Shown: positions 19,768-27,926 of the stretch, piece by piece
How positions within the stretch are numbered: position 1 is the first letter of the stretch
Layout: each line of letters begins with the position of its first letter
Source: Variovorax sp. V213
GTDB taxonomy: Bacteria; Pseudomonadota; Gammaproteobacteria; Burkholderiales; Burkholderiaceae_C
Assembly (NCBI RefSeq): GCF_041154455.1
Contig: NZ_AP028664.1
Coordinates: 5,209,001-5,273,000 of the forward strand
Direction: 5' to 3'
Length of the DNA: 64,000 bases
Position numbers and translations under genes: made by a program
The notes under the pieces: model-generated
The model's input: only the letters and a program-made list of their open reading frames with translations
Databases searched by the model: none
What the model was told of the DNA's origin: nothing

Positions 19768-19798
19768 GAAAAACGCGCCCTCTTGGGCGCGTTTTTTC
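19768..19798 (+). terminator. Rho-independent terminator of tkt-gap
   Basis: AACGCGCCC, loop TCTT, GGGCGCGTT and then a run of T. The stem is nine pairs with no mismatch, with upstream A residues that also make it usable from the other strand, where the lipoprotein gene ends at 19825. Confidence 0.92.
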
Positions 19799-19824
19799 AT
19801 GGGCTCGCGGAAAAAGGAATCGCG

Positions 19825-20424
19825 TCAGCGCAGCTTCTCGTTCCGCCGGATCTCGCTGCTGAGCTGCGAGGTCATCCGCGTTGCCGCGCGCCGGGCGGCC
19901 AGCCCGTAGTCGCCGTTGAACTCGCCGAACTCCGCCGTGCCGTTGCCGACCGCGCGCACGCGGGTGACCTCGGCGCCCGCGGCATTGCTCACCACGCAGC
20001 TGACCTCGGCGGTGAACGACGTGGGCGGCCATGTGACCCAGGAGGACGAGCTCGAATCGGTCTTGATCTGCGGCGTGAACACCAGCGACACGCCCGCCGC
20101 CTCGTTGGCCTTGGCATCGCCGGCGGTGCGCAGCACGACCACGTCGCGGTACACCGCGCGCAGCGCATCGCGAATCGACTTTTCGAGGTCGCGGTACGGG
20201 TAGTAGCTCACGCGGTCGCCACTGCCGCCGGCGGTGGTCACCTGCTGGTCGCGCTGGGTGTCGGTCATCACGTAGGCCACCTTCTTCGGGATGAGATGGG
20301 CCGTCGCGCGCGGCGGCGCCGTTTCCGTGATCATCGTGATCGGATGGGAGCAACCTGCCACCGCGATGGCCAGGGCGACAGCGGCCAACAGGCGAGTGGC
20401 CGAAGAAGAATGAAGAGACGGCAT
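19825..20424 (-). CDS. Hypothetical lipoprotein
   Basis: 199 residues. MPSLHSSSATRLLAAVALAI followed by VAGC gives a lipoprotein signal with Cys at residue 24, so it should be anchored in the envelope. The rest (VAYVMTDTQRDQQ, SYYPYRDLEKSIRDALRAVY, FTPQIKTDSSSSS) is predicted alpha/beta and I do not recognise the family, although a C-terminal helical tail (AARRAATRMTSQLSSEIRR) is visible. It lies 19 bp downstream of another lipoprotein gene on the same strand and the two probably form an operon. Function unknown. Confidence 0.75.
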   Translation of the reverse strand: MPSLHSSSATRLLAAVALAIAVAGCSHPITMITETAPPRATAHLIPKKVAYVMTDTQRDQQVTTAGGSGDRVSYYPYRDLEKSIRDALRAVYRDVVVLRTAGDAKANEAAGVSLVFTPQIKTDSSSSSWVTWPPTSFTAEVSCVVSNAAGAEVTRVRAVGNGTAEFGEFNGDYGLAARRAATRMTSQLSSEIRRNEKLR

Positions 20425-20443
20425 GCTGCGGCTTGCTCCGGTT

Positions 20444-21040
20444 CTAGGGCGCAATGGCCGCGACGAACTGCGGGTCGGCATACATCTGGCGCAGCAGCGC
20501 CCGCACCAGCCGTGGGTAGGCGGCCTGCCCGGCGGGCACGGCCACGATGTTCGCGTAGCTCGAATCGAAGGCGATCTCGCCGCGGTAGGTCTTGCGCAAG
20601 CGCTGTGCGGCCGCACGCGTCACGACCACTTCCACGTCCATGCGGCCGTTGCCGTTGATCACGCCAAGGTCGAGCTCGTTGACCAGGATCCGCGCCGCGA
20701 TGCGGGTCGGCGCCTTGGGGTCGTAGGCCGATATCTCTCCCAGGTCGCGCATCAGCGCGTCTTCCAGGTATTGCGCGAAGGTGCCGCTGGGCGATACCAG
20801 TTTCGCGCGGCGCAAGCTCAACGTGTTGATGCCGTCGTTCGGATCCGTCGGCTGCACCTTCGCCACGGCCACCATGCCGGGGCGCGCGGCTTCGAGCCGG
20901 TCGAGCGCCTCGTAGTCGGCCGCGTAGGGCGGCGCTGCAAGCTGCGCGCAGCCGGACACCAGCAGCCCCGCGGCCAGCGTGCCGAGCGTTGCGATGAAAG
21001 CGCGCAAGCGCAAACCTTGCGGTCTGAAGAAGATCGCCAT
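20444..21040 (-). CDS. Hypothetical lipoprotein
   Basis: 198 residues. The signal MAIFFRPQGLRLRAFIATLG ends in a lipobox VSGC (Cys at residue 31). The mature part (GMVAVAKVQPTDPNDGINTL, RIAARILVNELDLG, MDVEVVVTRAA) has no motif I can name. It precedes the other lipoprotein gene in the same direction, and both end in long helical stretches, so they may work as a pair. GGAGG is visible 11-15 bases before the start on the minus strand. Function unknown. Confidence 0.75.
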   Translation of the reverse strand: MAIFFRPQGLRLRAFIATLGTLAAGLLVSGCAQLAAPPYAADYEALDRLEAARPGMVAVAKVQPTDPNDGINTLSLRRAKLVSPSGTFAQYLEDALMRDLGEISAYDPKAPTRIAARILVNELDLGVINGNGRMDVEVVVTRAAAQRLRKTYRGEIAFDSSYANIVAVPAGQAAYPRLVRALLRQMYADPQFVAAIAP

Positions 21041-21125
21041 GCGTTGTATCCCTCCTCGAGATGCCTGCTCCCGGCGCGAGGGTAGCAGGCATTGCGCCGC
21101 GCGCGAAGGCCCGCTGGCGGACCGC

Positions 21126-21434
21126 TCAGACCGGCTCGAGCACGTGGATCAGCTTGCTCTCGACCAGTTCCTTCGTCCTGGCGCCGTGCGCCGCCATGTG
21201 CGGTGCCACCGCGTGCGCCTGCAGGTGGGCCAGCGTTTCCCACTTCTCGATGACCACGAAGGTCTCGGGCCCGAAGCTGGCTTTCGATGTCGGAACGCCT
21301 TGCGCATCGATGGCGGCGCCGTATTCGATGCAGCCCTCTTCGGCCAGCACGGCCGCGCGGTTGGCGGCAAAGGCTTCGAGCAGTTTGGCGCGTTGGCCCG
21401 GCTTGGCGGTGATGACGGCGACGACGTGGATCAT
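21126..21434 (-). CDS. Antibiotic biosynthesis monooxygenase (ABM) domain protein
   Basis: 102 residues, starting MIHVVAVITAKPGQRAKLLE with GGAGC ahead of the ATG. The ferredoxin-like ABM fold is supported by the start, by EEGCIEYGAAIDAQ and by FVVIEKWETLAHLQAHAVAP, the typical E-x-W-x-s-x-x-a-l-x-x-H block. Relatives are quinol monooxygenases (YgiN), heme-degrading enzymes or dimeric proteins without known activity. It is divergent from mntH with 97 bp between them. The precise reaction cannot be read from the sequence. Confidence 0.85.
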   Translation of the reverse strand: MIHVVAVITAKPGQRAKLLEAFAANRAAVLAEEGCIEYGAAIDAQGVPTSKASFGPETFVVIEKWETLAHLQAHAVAPHMAAHGARTKELVESKLIHVLEPV

Positions 21435-21531
21435 GGAAAAAAGCTCCAGTGTGGTTGTGGATGGCAATCGCCGAATCTAAAAGATCCGCAGCCTGGGCGC
21501 GGGTCCCGCGCGCGACCCTATCATCGCGCGC

Positions 21532-22860
21532 ATGTTCTTTCCCCTGCCCCGCACGGCCACGGCGCCGTTCTGCCCTTCCGAAGTCAAAGGCAGCGTGGCG
21601 GTCCCGCAGGACCTGCCCTTCGGCAAGAAGCTGCTGCGCTACGCCGGTCCCGGGCTGCTGGTGTCGGTGGGCTACATGGACCCGGGCAACTGGGCGACCG
21701 ACATCGAGGCCGGCTCGCGCTTCGGCTACGGCCTGCTCTTCGTGGTGCTGCTCGCGAGCCTGGCGGCCATGCTGCTGCAGACGCTGTGCGTGCGGCTCGG
21801 CCTCGTGGCGCAGAAAGACCTGGCACGCACTTGCCGCGAGCACTATTCGCCGCGCGTCGGCCGCTTCTTGTGGCTGGGCGCAGAGCTCGCCATCGTGGCC
21901 TGCGACCTGGCCGAGGTGCTGGGCAGTGCGCTGGCATTGCATCTGCTGTTCGGCGTATCGATCCCGGTCGGCATTGCCATCACGGCGTTCGACACGCTGC
22001 TCGTGCTGGGGCTCCAGGGCGCGGGCTTCCGGCGCGTCGAGGCCATCGTGCTCGGGCTGGTGGGCACCATCGCCGGTTGCTTCGTGGTGGAGCTTGCGAT
22101 GTCGCAGCCCAACTGGTTCGGCGTGGCGATGGGCTTTGCGCCGAGCTTCGAGCGGCTGCAGCAGCCGGGCGCGCTGTACCTCGCGATCGGCGTGGTCGGC
22201 GCCACGGTGATGCCGCACAACCTGTACCTGCACTCGTCCATCGTGCAGACCCGGCTGGTGGCCGACACCGATGCGGCGCGCCGCGAGGCGGTGCGCTTCT
22301 GCACCTTCGACGCGGTGTTCTCGCTGTCGCTCGCGCTGCTGGTCAACGCGGCCATCATGGTGCTGGCGGCCAGCGCCTTCCACAGCACCGGCCATGTGGA
22401 AGTGACCGAGATCGACTATGCCTACCGCCTCATCGAGCCCATCGTGGGAAGCGCGTTCGCGGCCACGCTGTTCGGCATTGCGCTGCTCGCCTCGGGCCAG
22501 AGCTCGACCTTCACCGGAACCATCGCGGGCCAGATCATCATGGAAGGTTTTCTCGACCTGAAGATCCCATGCTGGCAGCGCCGCCTGATCACGCGGGCGC
22601 TGGCGCTCGGGCCGGCCTTTCTCGGTGTCTGGTGGTTCGGCGATGGCGGCGTGGGCAAGATGCTGGTGCTGAGCCAGGTGGTGCTGAGTTTCCAGCTGCC
22701 ATTTGCCATGTGGCCGCTGATCCGCTTCACGAGCAGCCGCGCGCTGATGGGCAGCTTTGCCAATGGCACGCCGGTCAAGCTGCTGGCCTGGGGGCTGTTC
22801 GGTCTGATCAGCTCGGCCAACGTCTGGCTGGTGGCCTCGACGGTTCTTGGCGGGCTTTGA
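21532..22860 (+). CDS. mntH: Nramp family divalent metal transporter
   Basis: 442 residues with about 11 hydrophobic membrane segments. Proton-coupled uptake of Mn2+ or Fe2+ across the inner membrane is the family role. The metal-binding DPGN is at residues 50-53 (GYMDPGNWATD) and MPHN starts at Met227 (VMPHNLYLHSSIVQTR). The consensus transport segment AGQIIMEGFLDLKIP is also present. Transcription is probably independent of the divergent monooxygenase gene. No clear MntR or Fur box was identified by eye in the 97-bp spacer. Confidence 0.93.
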   Translation: MFFPLPRTATAPFCPSEVKGSVAVPQDLPFGKKLLRYAGPGLLVSVGYMDPGNWATDIEAGSRFGYGLLFVVLLASLAAMLLQTLCVRLGLVAQKDLARTCREHYSPRVGRFLWLGAELAIVACDLAEVLGSALALHLLFGVSIPVGIAITAFDTLLVLGLQGAGFRRVEAIVLGLVGTIAGCFVVELAMSQPNWFGVAMGFAPSFERLQQPGALYLAIGVVGATVMPHNLYLHSSIVQTRLVADTDAARREAVRFCTFDAVFSLSLALLVNAAIMVLAASAFHSTGHVEVTEIDYAYRLIEPIVGSAFAATLFGIALLASGQSSTFTGTIAGQIIMEGFLDLKIPCWQRRLITRALALGPAFLGVWWFGDGGVGKMLVLSQVVLSFQLPFAMWPLIRFTSSRALMGSFANGTPVKLLAWGLFGLISSANVWLVASTVLGGL

Positions 22861-22866
22861 TCTGAA

Positions 22867-22882
22867 GCCCGGCCGACCGGGC
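22867..22882. terminator. Short GC hairpin between convergent mntH and emfourin genes
   Basis: GCCCGG and CCGGGC arms of six pairs with a CCGA loop lie in the 24-bp gap between two facing stop codons. No T-tract; weak evidence only. Confidence 0.3.
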
Positions 22883-22884
22883 GT

Positions 22885-23226
22885 TCAGCGGTCGGCGGCG
22901 TCTTTCCAGAGGTGCACCAGCGCTTCGGGCGCCTCGGTCTCGGGCACCTCGAAGCTGATTGAACCCGAATGGGCGGTGGCACTGTGCATCACCAGCTCGA
23001 CGCGGTAGAAACGCTGGTCGCCGCCCGGCGAGCCGGGGCCGCCGCCGCTCTCTTCCGCATGCGGGGCAGCGCTTTGCAACGCCTCTCCGATCTGCTGGCG
23101 CAGTTCCTCGCTGCAGTTGCCCAGCTGGTAGCTGCGCGGGCGCGAAAGGCCCGGCAGGTAGGCAACGCCGCCTTCGCGCGTCACCCGCACGACCGAAGCC
23201 TGGTCCAGGGGCGGAAGCTGAATCAT
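22885..23226 (-). CDS. Emfourin-like protealysin inhibitor
   Basis: 113 residues, close to the about 110-residue size of emfourin, the proteinaceous inhibitor of the M4 protease protealysin in Serratia. It starts MIQLPPLDQASVVRVTREGG and contains FYRVELVMHS, SISFEVPETEAPEAL and a terminal LVHLWKDAADR. The ATG overlaps the stop of the M4 protease gene (ATGA), so the two proteins are translationally coupled. It has no signal peptide, consistent with a cytoplasmic protease-inhibitor pair. Assignment rests on size, operon position and family resemblance. Confidence 0.82.
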   Translation of the reverse strand: MIQLPPLDQASVVRVTREGGVAYLPGLSRPRSYQLGNCSEELRQQIGEALQSAAPHAEESGGGPGSPGGDQRFYRVELVMHSATAHSGSISFEVPETEAPEALVHLWKDAADR

Positions 23227-24293
23227 GATGGTGTGACTCCCACGGTGTTCCAGGCGGCGCCAACGGCCTTGTGCACCGTGCTGTCGGCGCCGAAGCGCCT
23301 GGCCGCATTCTCCACGCTCAGTTGCGCGAAGGCCTCGAAATCGGCGTCCTGGCGCAGCCGCCGATCGCACACCGTGTCGTACCAGACGCGGCCCGCGGTC
23401 TCCCATGCCGGGCCCGGAATGGCCGTGGCAGCGAGGTAGAAGGCGCGGTTCGGAATGCCGGAATTGATGTGCACGCCGCCATTGTCCTGCCGCGTGGCGA
23501 CAAAGTCTTTCATATGGGCAGGCTGAGGGTCTTTGCCCAGCACCGGGTCGTCGTAGGCCGTGCCGGGCTCGGCCATCGAGCGCAGCGCGCGCGCCTCCAC
23601 CTTGGCGGTGAAAAGCCCCGCCCCCACCAGCCAGTCGGCCTGCTGCGCCGTCTGCTTCAAGAGGTGCTGCTTGACCAGGACACCGAACACGTCGCAGATC
23701 GATTCGTTGAGCGCGCCCGGCTGCCCCTGGTAGACCAGGCCCGACTCGTGGTCGATGACGCCGTGCGTGAGCTCGTGGCCGATGATGTCCACCGCGATGG
23801 TGAAGCGGTTCATCACTTCGCCGTCGCCGTCGCCGAACACCATCTGCCTGCCATTCCAGAAGGCGTTGTCATAGTCGTTGCCGTAATGCACGCTGCCGGT
23901 CAGCGGCATGCCCGCGCCGTCGATGGAGTCGCGCTCGTAGATGTCGTGGTACAGGCGGTAGGTGGCGCCCAGGTAGTCGTAGGCCTCGTCGGCGGCGATG
24001 TCGCCGGTGGCGGCCTGCCCTTCGGAGCGCACCAGCCTGCCGGGCAGGCTCATCGCGTGCTCCGCGTCGTGGATGGCGCGCGCGGGCGAGCCCCGCCGAA
24101 GGTAGCGCGGCGCCGGACCCGATGACACGCCCTTCGAGGCCGTCGCTTCGCGAAGACCGCGGTGTTCGCGGTCGATCATCAGCGTCTGGGCCGCCCGTGC
24201 GCTGGCATGCGCGCTGGCACGTTCCGCCAGCCGGTCCAGCAGGTACGGCGGTACGAAGCTGGGTGGCAGAAGGGGCGGCGATCGAAGCGGCAT
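23223..24293 (-). CDS. M4 family metalloprotease, protealysin type
   Basis: 356 residues, thermolysin fold. HELTH at 173-177 gives the zinc His ligands, Glu197 in ALNESICDVFG the third ligand, and GGVHINSGIPNRAFYLAA the C-domain active-site His. There is no signal peptide. The N-terminus carries the short protealysin-type propeptide with the PPYLLDRLA motif at residues 15-23 instead of the long PepSY/FTP propeptide of secreted thermolysins. The next gene is the matching inhibitor. Such enzymes have been linked to bacterial invasion and intracellular targets; that role is not shown here. Confidence 0.92.
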   Translation of the reverse strand: MPLRSPPLLPPSFVPPYLLDRLAERASAHASARAAQTLMIDREHRGLREATASKGVSSGPAPRYLRRGSPARAIHDAEHAMSLPGRLVRSEGQAATGDIAADEAYDYLGATYRLYHDIYERDSIDGAGMPLTGSVHYGNDYDNAFWNGRQMVFGDGDGEVMNRFTIAVDIIGHELTHGVIDHESGLVYQGQPGALNESICDVFGVLVKQHLLKQTAQQADWLVGAGLFTAKVEARALRSMAEPGTAYDDPVLGKDPQPAHMKDFVATRQDNGGVHINSGIPNRAFYLAATAIPGPAWETAGRVWYDTVCDRRLRQDADFEAFAQLSVENAARRFGADSTVHKAVGAAWNTVGVTPS

Positions 24294-24437
24294 GGAGACT
24301 TTCCTCGAACGGTGGGAACGGTAGAAAAGACGGTAGCAGAAAGCCGTAAAAACTGGATCACTCCGTTACTTCTGGTGTCACGCAATGCCACGGGCAGGCC
24401 ATAGGATCGGAGTCCCGATCCACTTGCCGCTTTTGCC

Positions 24438-24728
24438 ATGTTCATCGTCACCCTCACCTACATCCGCCCCCTCGAAGAGCTCGATGCTTTGATGGACGGG
24501 CACATGGCGTGGCTTAGAAAACACTATGAAAGCGGACTCTTCCTGGCCTCGGGCCGCCAGGTGCCGCGCAAGGGCGGCGTGATCTTCGCGCGGTCGGGCG
24601 AGCGGGCCGCGCTCGAGGCGGTGCTGGCACGCGACCCGTTCGTGCAGAACGGCGTGGCGACGACCGAAGTGATCGAGTTCGTGCCGAGCATGACCGCTCC
24701 CGCCACCGAGATCCTCAAGACCGTTTGA
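24438..24728 (+). CDS. YciI family protein
   Basis: 96 residues, the usual size of the YciI-like ferredoxin fold. It starts MFIVTLTYIRPLEELDALMD and shows the conserved His in DGHMAWLRKHYESG, then SGRQVPRKGGVIFA and DPFVQNGVATTEVIEF. The family resembles muconolactone isomerase-like dehydrochlorinases, but most members have no proven activity. It stands alone, facing the pirin gene. The 144 bp between the protease start and this gene shows nothing distinctive apart from promoter space. Confidence 0.88.
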   Translation: MFIVTLTYIRPLEELDALMDGHMAWLRKHYESGLFLASGRQVPRKGGVIFARSGERAALEAVLARDPFVQNGVATTEVIEFVPSMTAPATEILKTV

Positions 24729-24750
24729 CGCGGCCCCGGGGCTGCGCGCT

Positions 24751-25836
24751 TCAGGCCCCCGGCGTTTCCTCGCGTCCGCCAGGGTGCCGCGCAAAGCGCG
24801 CGGCGCCCCGGCTGTGCACCGGTGCCGGATCGTCCCAGGGCCAGCCGCCGAACTGCGTGCGGCGGTAGTCGTCCAGGGTCTGGCCGATCTCGGCCTGCGT
24901 GTTCATCACGAACGGGCCGTACTGCACCACCGGCTCCGCGATCGGGCGGCCCTGCAGCAGCAGGAACTCGCTTGCTTCGCCGTCGCCATTGAGCAGTTCC
25001 ACGGACGCATCGGCACGCAGCTCGATGGCGGCCGGGCCTTCCACGCGCTGGCCCGCGACGTGCGCGACGGCGCCCTTGAAGAAATACAGCATGCGCCGCG
25101 TGCCTTCGCCCGCGGCCGCCGGCAGCGTCCATTGGGCGCCGGGCGTCATCTTGAGCGTCCAGATCGCCACGTCGGCATCGGCCTTTGCAGCCCATGAAGC
25201 GGGCGGCGGCGCGAGCGGCGCAATGGGCGTGGCCGGTTCCTGTCCGTTGCCTGCAGCGTCGCCGAACCGGCCCGCGATCACCGCGACTTCGGTGCGGCCG
25301 CCCTTCGCGTCGTCCGATGCAAAGCGTGGGATCGCTTCGGACCAGAACATCGTGAAGTGCGGCTCGGCCATCTTGCTCTTGGCCGGCAGGTTGAGCCAGA
25401 TCTGGAACAGCTCCAGCGGGTTGGGCGCGTTCGCATCGAGCAGCGGAAACATCTCCGAATGCACGATGCCCTTGCCGGCCGTGAGCCACTGCACATCGCC
25501 GCCGCCGAAGCGCGCGGTGGCGCCCAGCGAATCGGAATGGTCGACCAGCCCCTTGCGAACGATGGTCACCGTCTCGAAACCCCGGTGCGGGTGCGAGGGA
25601 AAGCCCGGCACCGTCTCGCCGTGGTACATGCTCCAGCCGTCCTTGCGGCTGAAGTCCTGGCCGATCTGGCGGCCCGCCAGCGAGGCCTCGGGCCCCATCC
25701 GCGCGTTGGCCCTGGGATAGGCGTCGTCGTGATAGACGCAGAACAGGAACGGATCGATCGTCTGCCACGGAAAGCCGAGCGGGCTCACCTGCAGGACGGG
25801 GCTGCGGGCTTCTTCATCAATGTTGTTGCTGGACAC
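24751..25836 (-). CDS. Pirin family protein (long form)
   Basis: 361 residues from GTG at 25836, chosen because GGAAAGGA precedes it at good distance; an ATG 44 codons upstream exists but lacks support. The bicupin pirin signature is clear: PGFPSHPHRGFETVTIVRKG with metal His residues, then GDVQWLTAGKGIVHSEMF. Pirins bind iron and some act as quercetinases or modulators of pyruvate dehydrogenase. The C-terminal cupin is longer than usual (FFKGAVAHVAGQRVEGPAA). A second, shorter pirin occurs at 31.5 kb. It is probably monocistronic. Confidence 0.9.
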   Translation of the reverse strand: MSSNNIDEEARSPVLQVSPLGFPWQTIDPFLFCVYHDDAYPRANARMGPEASLAGRQIGQDFSRKDGWSMYHGETVPGFPSHPHRGFETVTIVRKGLVDHSDSLGATARFGGGDVQWLTAGKGIVHSEMFPLLDANAPNPLELFQIWLNLPAKSKMAEPHFTMFWSEAIPRFASDDAKGGRTEVAVIAGRFGDAAGNGQEPATPIAPLAPPPASWAAKADADVAIWTLKMTPGAQWTLPAAAGEGTRRMLYFFKGAVAHVAGQRVEGPAAIELRADASVELLNGDGEASEFLLLQGRPIAEPVVQYGPFVMNTQAEIGQTLDDYRRTQFGGWPWDDPAPVHSRGAARFARHPGGREETPGA

Positions 25837-25996
25837 CTCGGTATTCCTTTCCGTTGGTTGCGCCGCCGAACGCAGGGCGGCGCTGATCTTTGGAATATCG
25901 GGGCTCGCGCGCTTTAAGGAAGCCCCCTTTCGCGCAACAGTGAGAAGCGCATATGGAACGATGGGCATCGTTCTCGCTTTTTTTCAGCGCCGCGGC

Positions 25997-26419
25997 TCAC
26001 GCGTTCTGGTGGGTCACTTCGGCGTTCGGGTCCATGTACATCAGCTCCCACAGGTGGCCGTCGATGTCCTGGAAGCCGTGGCCGTACATGAAGCCGTAGT
26101 CCTGCGGCTCGCGTGGCACCGTGCCGCCCGCGGCCACGGCCTTGGCCACCATCTCGTCGACCTCGGTCCGGCTTTCGCACGAGAGGCACAGCAGCACCTC
26201 GGTGCTCTTGCTGGTGTCGGTGAGGCTCTTGCTGGTGAAGGTCTTGAAGAAGTCTTCGACCAGCAGCATGGCGTGGATGCTGCCCTCCTGAATCACCATG
26301 CAGGCAGCGTTGGCGTCGGTGAATTTCTCGTTGAAGGTATAGCCCAGCGCGGCAAAGAAAGCCTTGGACTTCTCGAGGTTCTTGACGGCGAGGTTCACGA
26401 AGATTTGCTTGTTGGCCAT
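25997..26419 (-). CDS. VOC (glyoxalase/bleomycin resistance) family protein
   Basis: 140 residues starting MANKQIFVNLAVKNLEKSKA, with the typical F-x-x-L-x-V-x-D-L-x-k-s-x-x-F block and FFAALGYTFNEKF. The C-terminal half ends YGFMYGHGFQDIDGHLWEL, whose Asp-His-Glu region usually holds the metal. Members bind or isomerise small molecules; the substrate is not predictable. Two operator-like palindromes sit 55-100 bp upstream of its start. No regulator gene is adjacent. Confidence 0.88.
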   Translation of the reverse strand: MANKQIFVNLAVKNLEKSKAFFAALGYTFNEKFTDANAACMVIQEGSIHAMLLVEDFFKTFTSKSLTDTSKSTEVLLCLSCESRTEVDEMVAKAVAAGGTVPREPQDYGFMYGHGFQDIDGHLWELMYMDPNAEVTHQNA

Positions 26420-26473
26420 GGTTGTCTTCCTGTTTCGGTGAAGGGTTGGATGGAGGTGTTTGCCGGCGCTTTG

Positions 26474-26518
26474 TGTACGCCGTCCACAAAAGATATCAAA
26501 GAAAATGGACGGCGTCCA
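26474..26518. promoter_or_regulatory. Pair of operator-like sites upstream of the VOC gene
   Basis: TGGACGGCGTCCA at 26506-26518 is a perfect 13-bp palindrome, and TGTACGCCGTCCA at 26474-26486 repeats it with two changes, exactly 32 bp (about three helical turns) apart. The spacer is AT-rich (AAAAGATATCAAAGAAAA). The pattern fits paired dimer sites of a TetR- or similar regulator controlling the VOC gene; the regulator is not in this window. Confidence 0.5.
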
Positions 26519-26527
26519 CATTATTTT

Positions 26528-27901
26528 TCAAGCACTGTTCTCCGTCAGCAACCGGGCCAGGGCGATGGTGCTGCGGTCCTCGAAATACGGACCGACGATC
26601 TGCACGCCCAGCGGCAATCCGCCCTTCGTGAAGCCTGCAGGAACGACCGTGGCCGGCAGTCCGCCCAGGCTCGCCAGGGCAGCCCAGGCGCCCAGCGCGT
26701 CATACGGTGTCTCGACTCCATCGACAGTGAGTGTTCGCTTGCAAAAATCAGGCTCACTCACATGCTCGAAGGCCGCGCAGCCGACCGCCGGACACAACAC
26801 CGCGTCGAACTGCGTGAACAGCGCGCGCAGCTGCGCCCGGATGCGCGTGCGCGTGGCGAACAGGTCGAACCACGCTCGCAGCGACATCTGCGAGCGGCCG
26901 CCCGGCTCGACGTGCGCGAGCACGGTCTGCACGGTCTGGTCGTAGGTGTCACCGATCTCGGCCAGATCGGGCAGCAGATCGGATGCCTCGGCCACCAAGG
27001 CGCCCGCATTCGCCAGTCGCCGGCCGGCACCTTCGATGGCGGCGCGCACCTCCGCCGCCACGGCGGCCTTTGGATGCGCCGTGACCAGGAGCACGCGCCA
27101 TTCCTTTGCGGCCGTGCGGCGCGGCGCAGGCAGCGCGAAGCAGCCCCTTGCCACATGGGCCGCGTCGGGCCCGGCCAGCACCCCGAGCGCCAGCAGGAGG
27201 TCGTCCGCGCAATGGCCGATCGGCCCGATCACCGAAGGCAACCCGGCCGGCGCCTCCTCGGTACCGGGAAACGCGAAGCCGCGGGTCGGCAGGAGCCCGG
27301 CGCTCGGCTTGTGCGCGTACACGCCGCAAAAGCTCGCGGGAACACGCAGCGAACCCGTCAGGTCGCTGCCCAGTTCCAGCGCCGCCATGCCCGTGGCCAC
27401 CGCGACGGCGCCGCCGCCCGACGAGCCGCCCGGCGTGCGCAAGGGGTCGAGCGGGTGCAGCGTGCGGCCATACACCCGGTTGTCGCACTGCCAGTCGGCC
27501 AGCGCGGGCGGCACGTTGGTCTTGCCCAGAATCACCGCGCCCGCCGCCTTGAGGCGCTGCACGGCAACGGCGTCATGCGGCGGAACGAAATCGCGGAACG
27601 GCGGAAGGCCCCAGCAGGTCGGCAGGCCCGCGACGTTGAAGGCTTCCTTGACCGTCATCGGCACGCCCAGCAGCGGCCGGCGCTCCCCGCGCGCGAGCGC
27701 CGCATCGGCGTCGGCGGCCTGGCGCCGCGCGCGGTCGAAATCGCGCACCACCACTGCGTTGAGCGCGCCATCGAGGGCTTCGATGCGGGCGATGGCGGCT
27801 TCGCAGAGTTGCGCGGCGGTCAGCTCCCTGGCGGCCAGTGCCTTGGCCGACCGGGCGGCGCCCGCGGCAAGCAATGCTTTGGGGTCGGATGTTGTGCTCA
27901 T
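26528..27901 (-). CDS. Amidase signature family enzyme
   Basis: 457 residues from MSTTSDPKALLAAGAARSAK; upstream in-frame ATGs would overlap the divergent CYTH gene. The Ser-cisSer-Lys triad is visible: Lys in GVPMTVKEAFNVAG, the glycine/serine-rich PGGSSGGGAVAVATG, and the nucleophile region GSDLTGSLRVPASFCG. The enzyme hydrolyses carboxamides in the cytoplasm; GatA is excluded by context because no gatB or gatC lies nearby. The intergenic distance to the divergent CYTH-CHAD gene is only 25 bp between starts. Its natural substrate cannot be told from sequence. Confidence 0.9.
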   Translation of the reverse strand: MSTTSDPKALLAAGAARSAKALAARELTAAQLCEAAIARIEALDGALNAVVVRDFDRARRQAADADAALARGERRPLLGVPMTVKEAFNVAGLPTCWGLPPFRDFVPPHDAVAVQRLKAAGAVILGKTNVPPALADWQCDNRVYGRTLHPLDPLRTPGGSSGGGAVAVATGMAALELGSDLTGSLRVPASFCGVYAHKPSAGLLPTRGFAFPGTEEAPAGLPSVIGPIGHCADDLLLALGVLAGPDAAHVARGCFALPAPRRTAAKEWRVLLVTAHPKAAVAAEVRAAIEGAGRRLANAGALVAEASDLLPDLAEIGDTYDQTVQTVLAHVEPGGRSQMSLRAWFDLFATRTRIRAQLRALFTQFDAVLCPAVGCAAFEHVSEPDFCKRTLTVDGVETPYDALGAWAALASLGGLPATVVPAGFTKGGLPLGVQIVGPYFEDRSTIALARLLTENSA

Positions 27902-27926
27902 GGCGAAGACGGGCATCATGACCGTC

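Noticed and set aside
25837..25968. N-terminal extension of the long pirin to an upstream ATG
   Set aside because: The extra 44 residues do not resemble a cupin start, and a good Shine-Dalgarno precedes the GTG at 25836.
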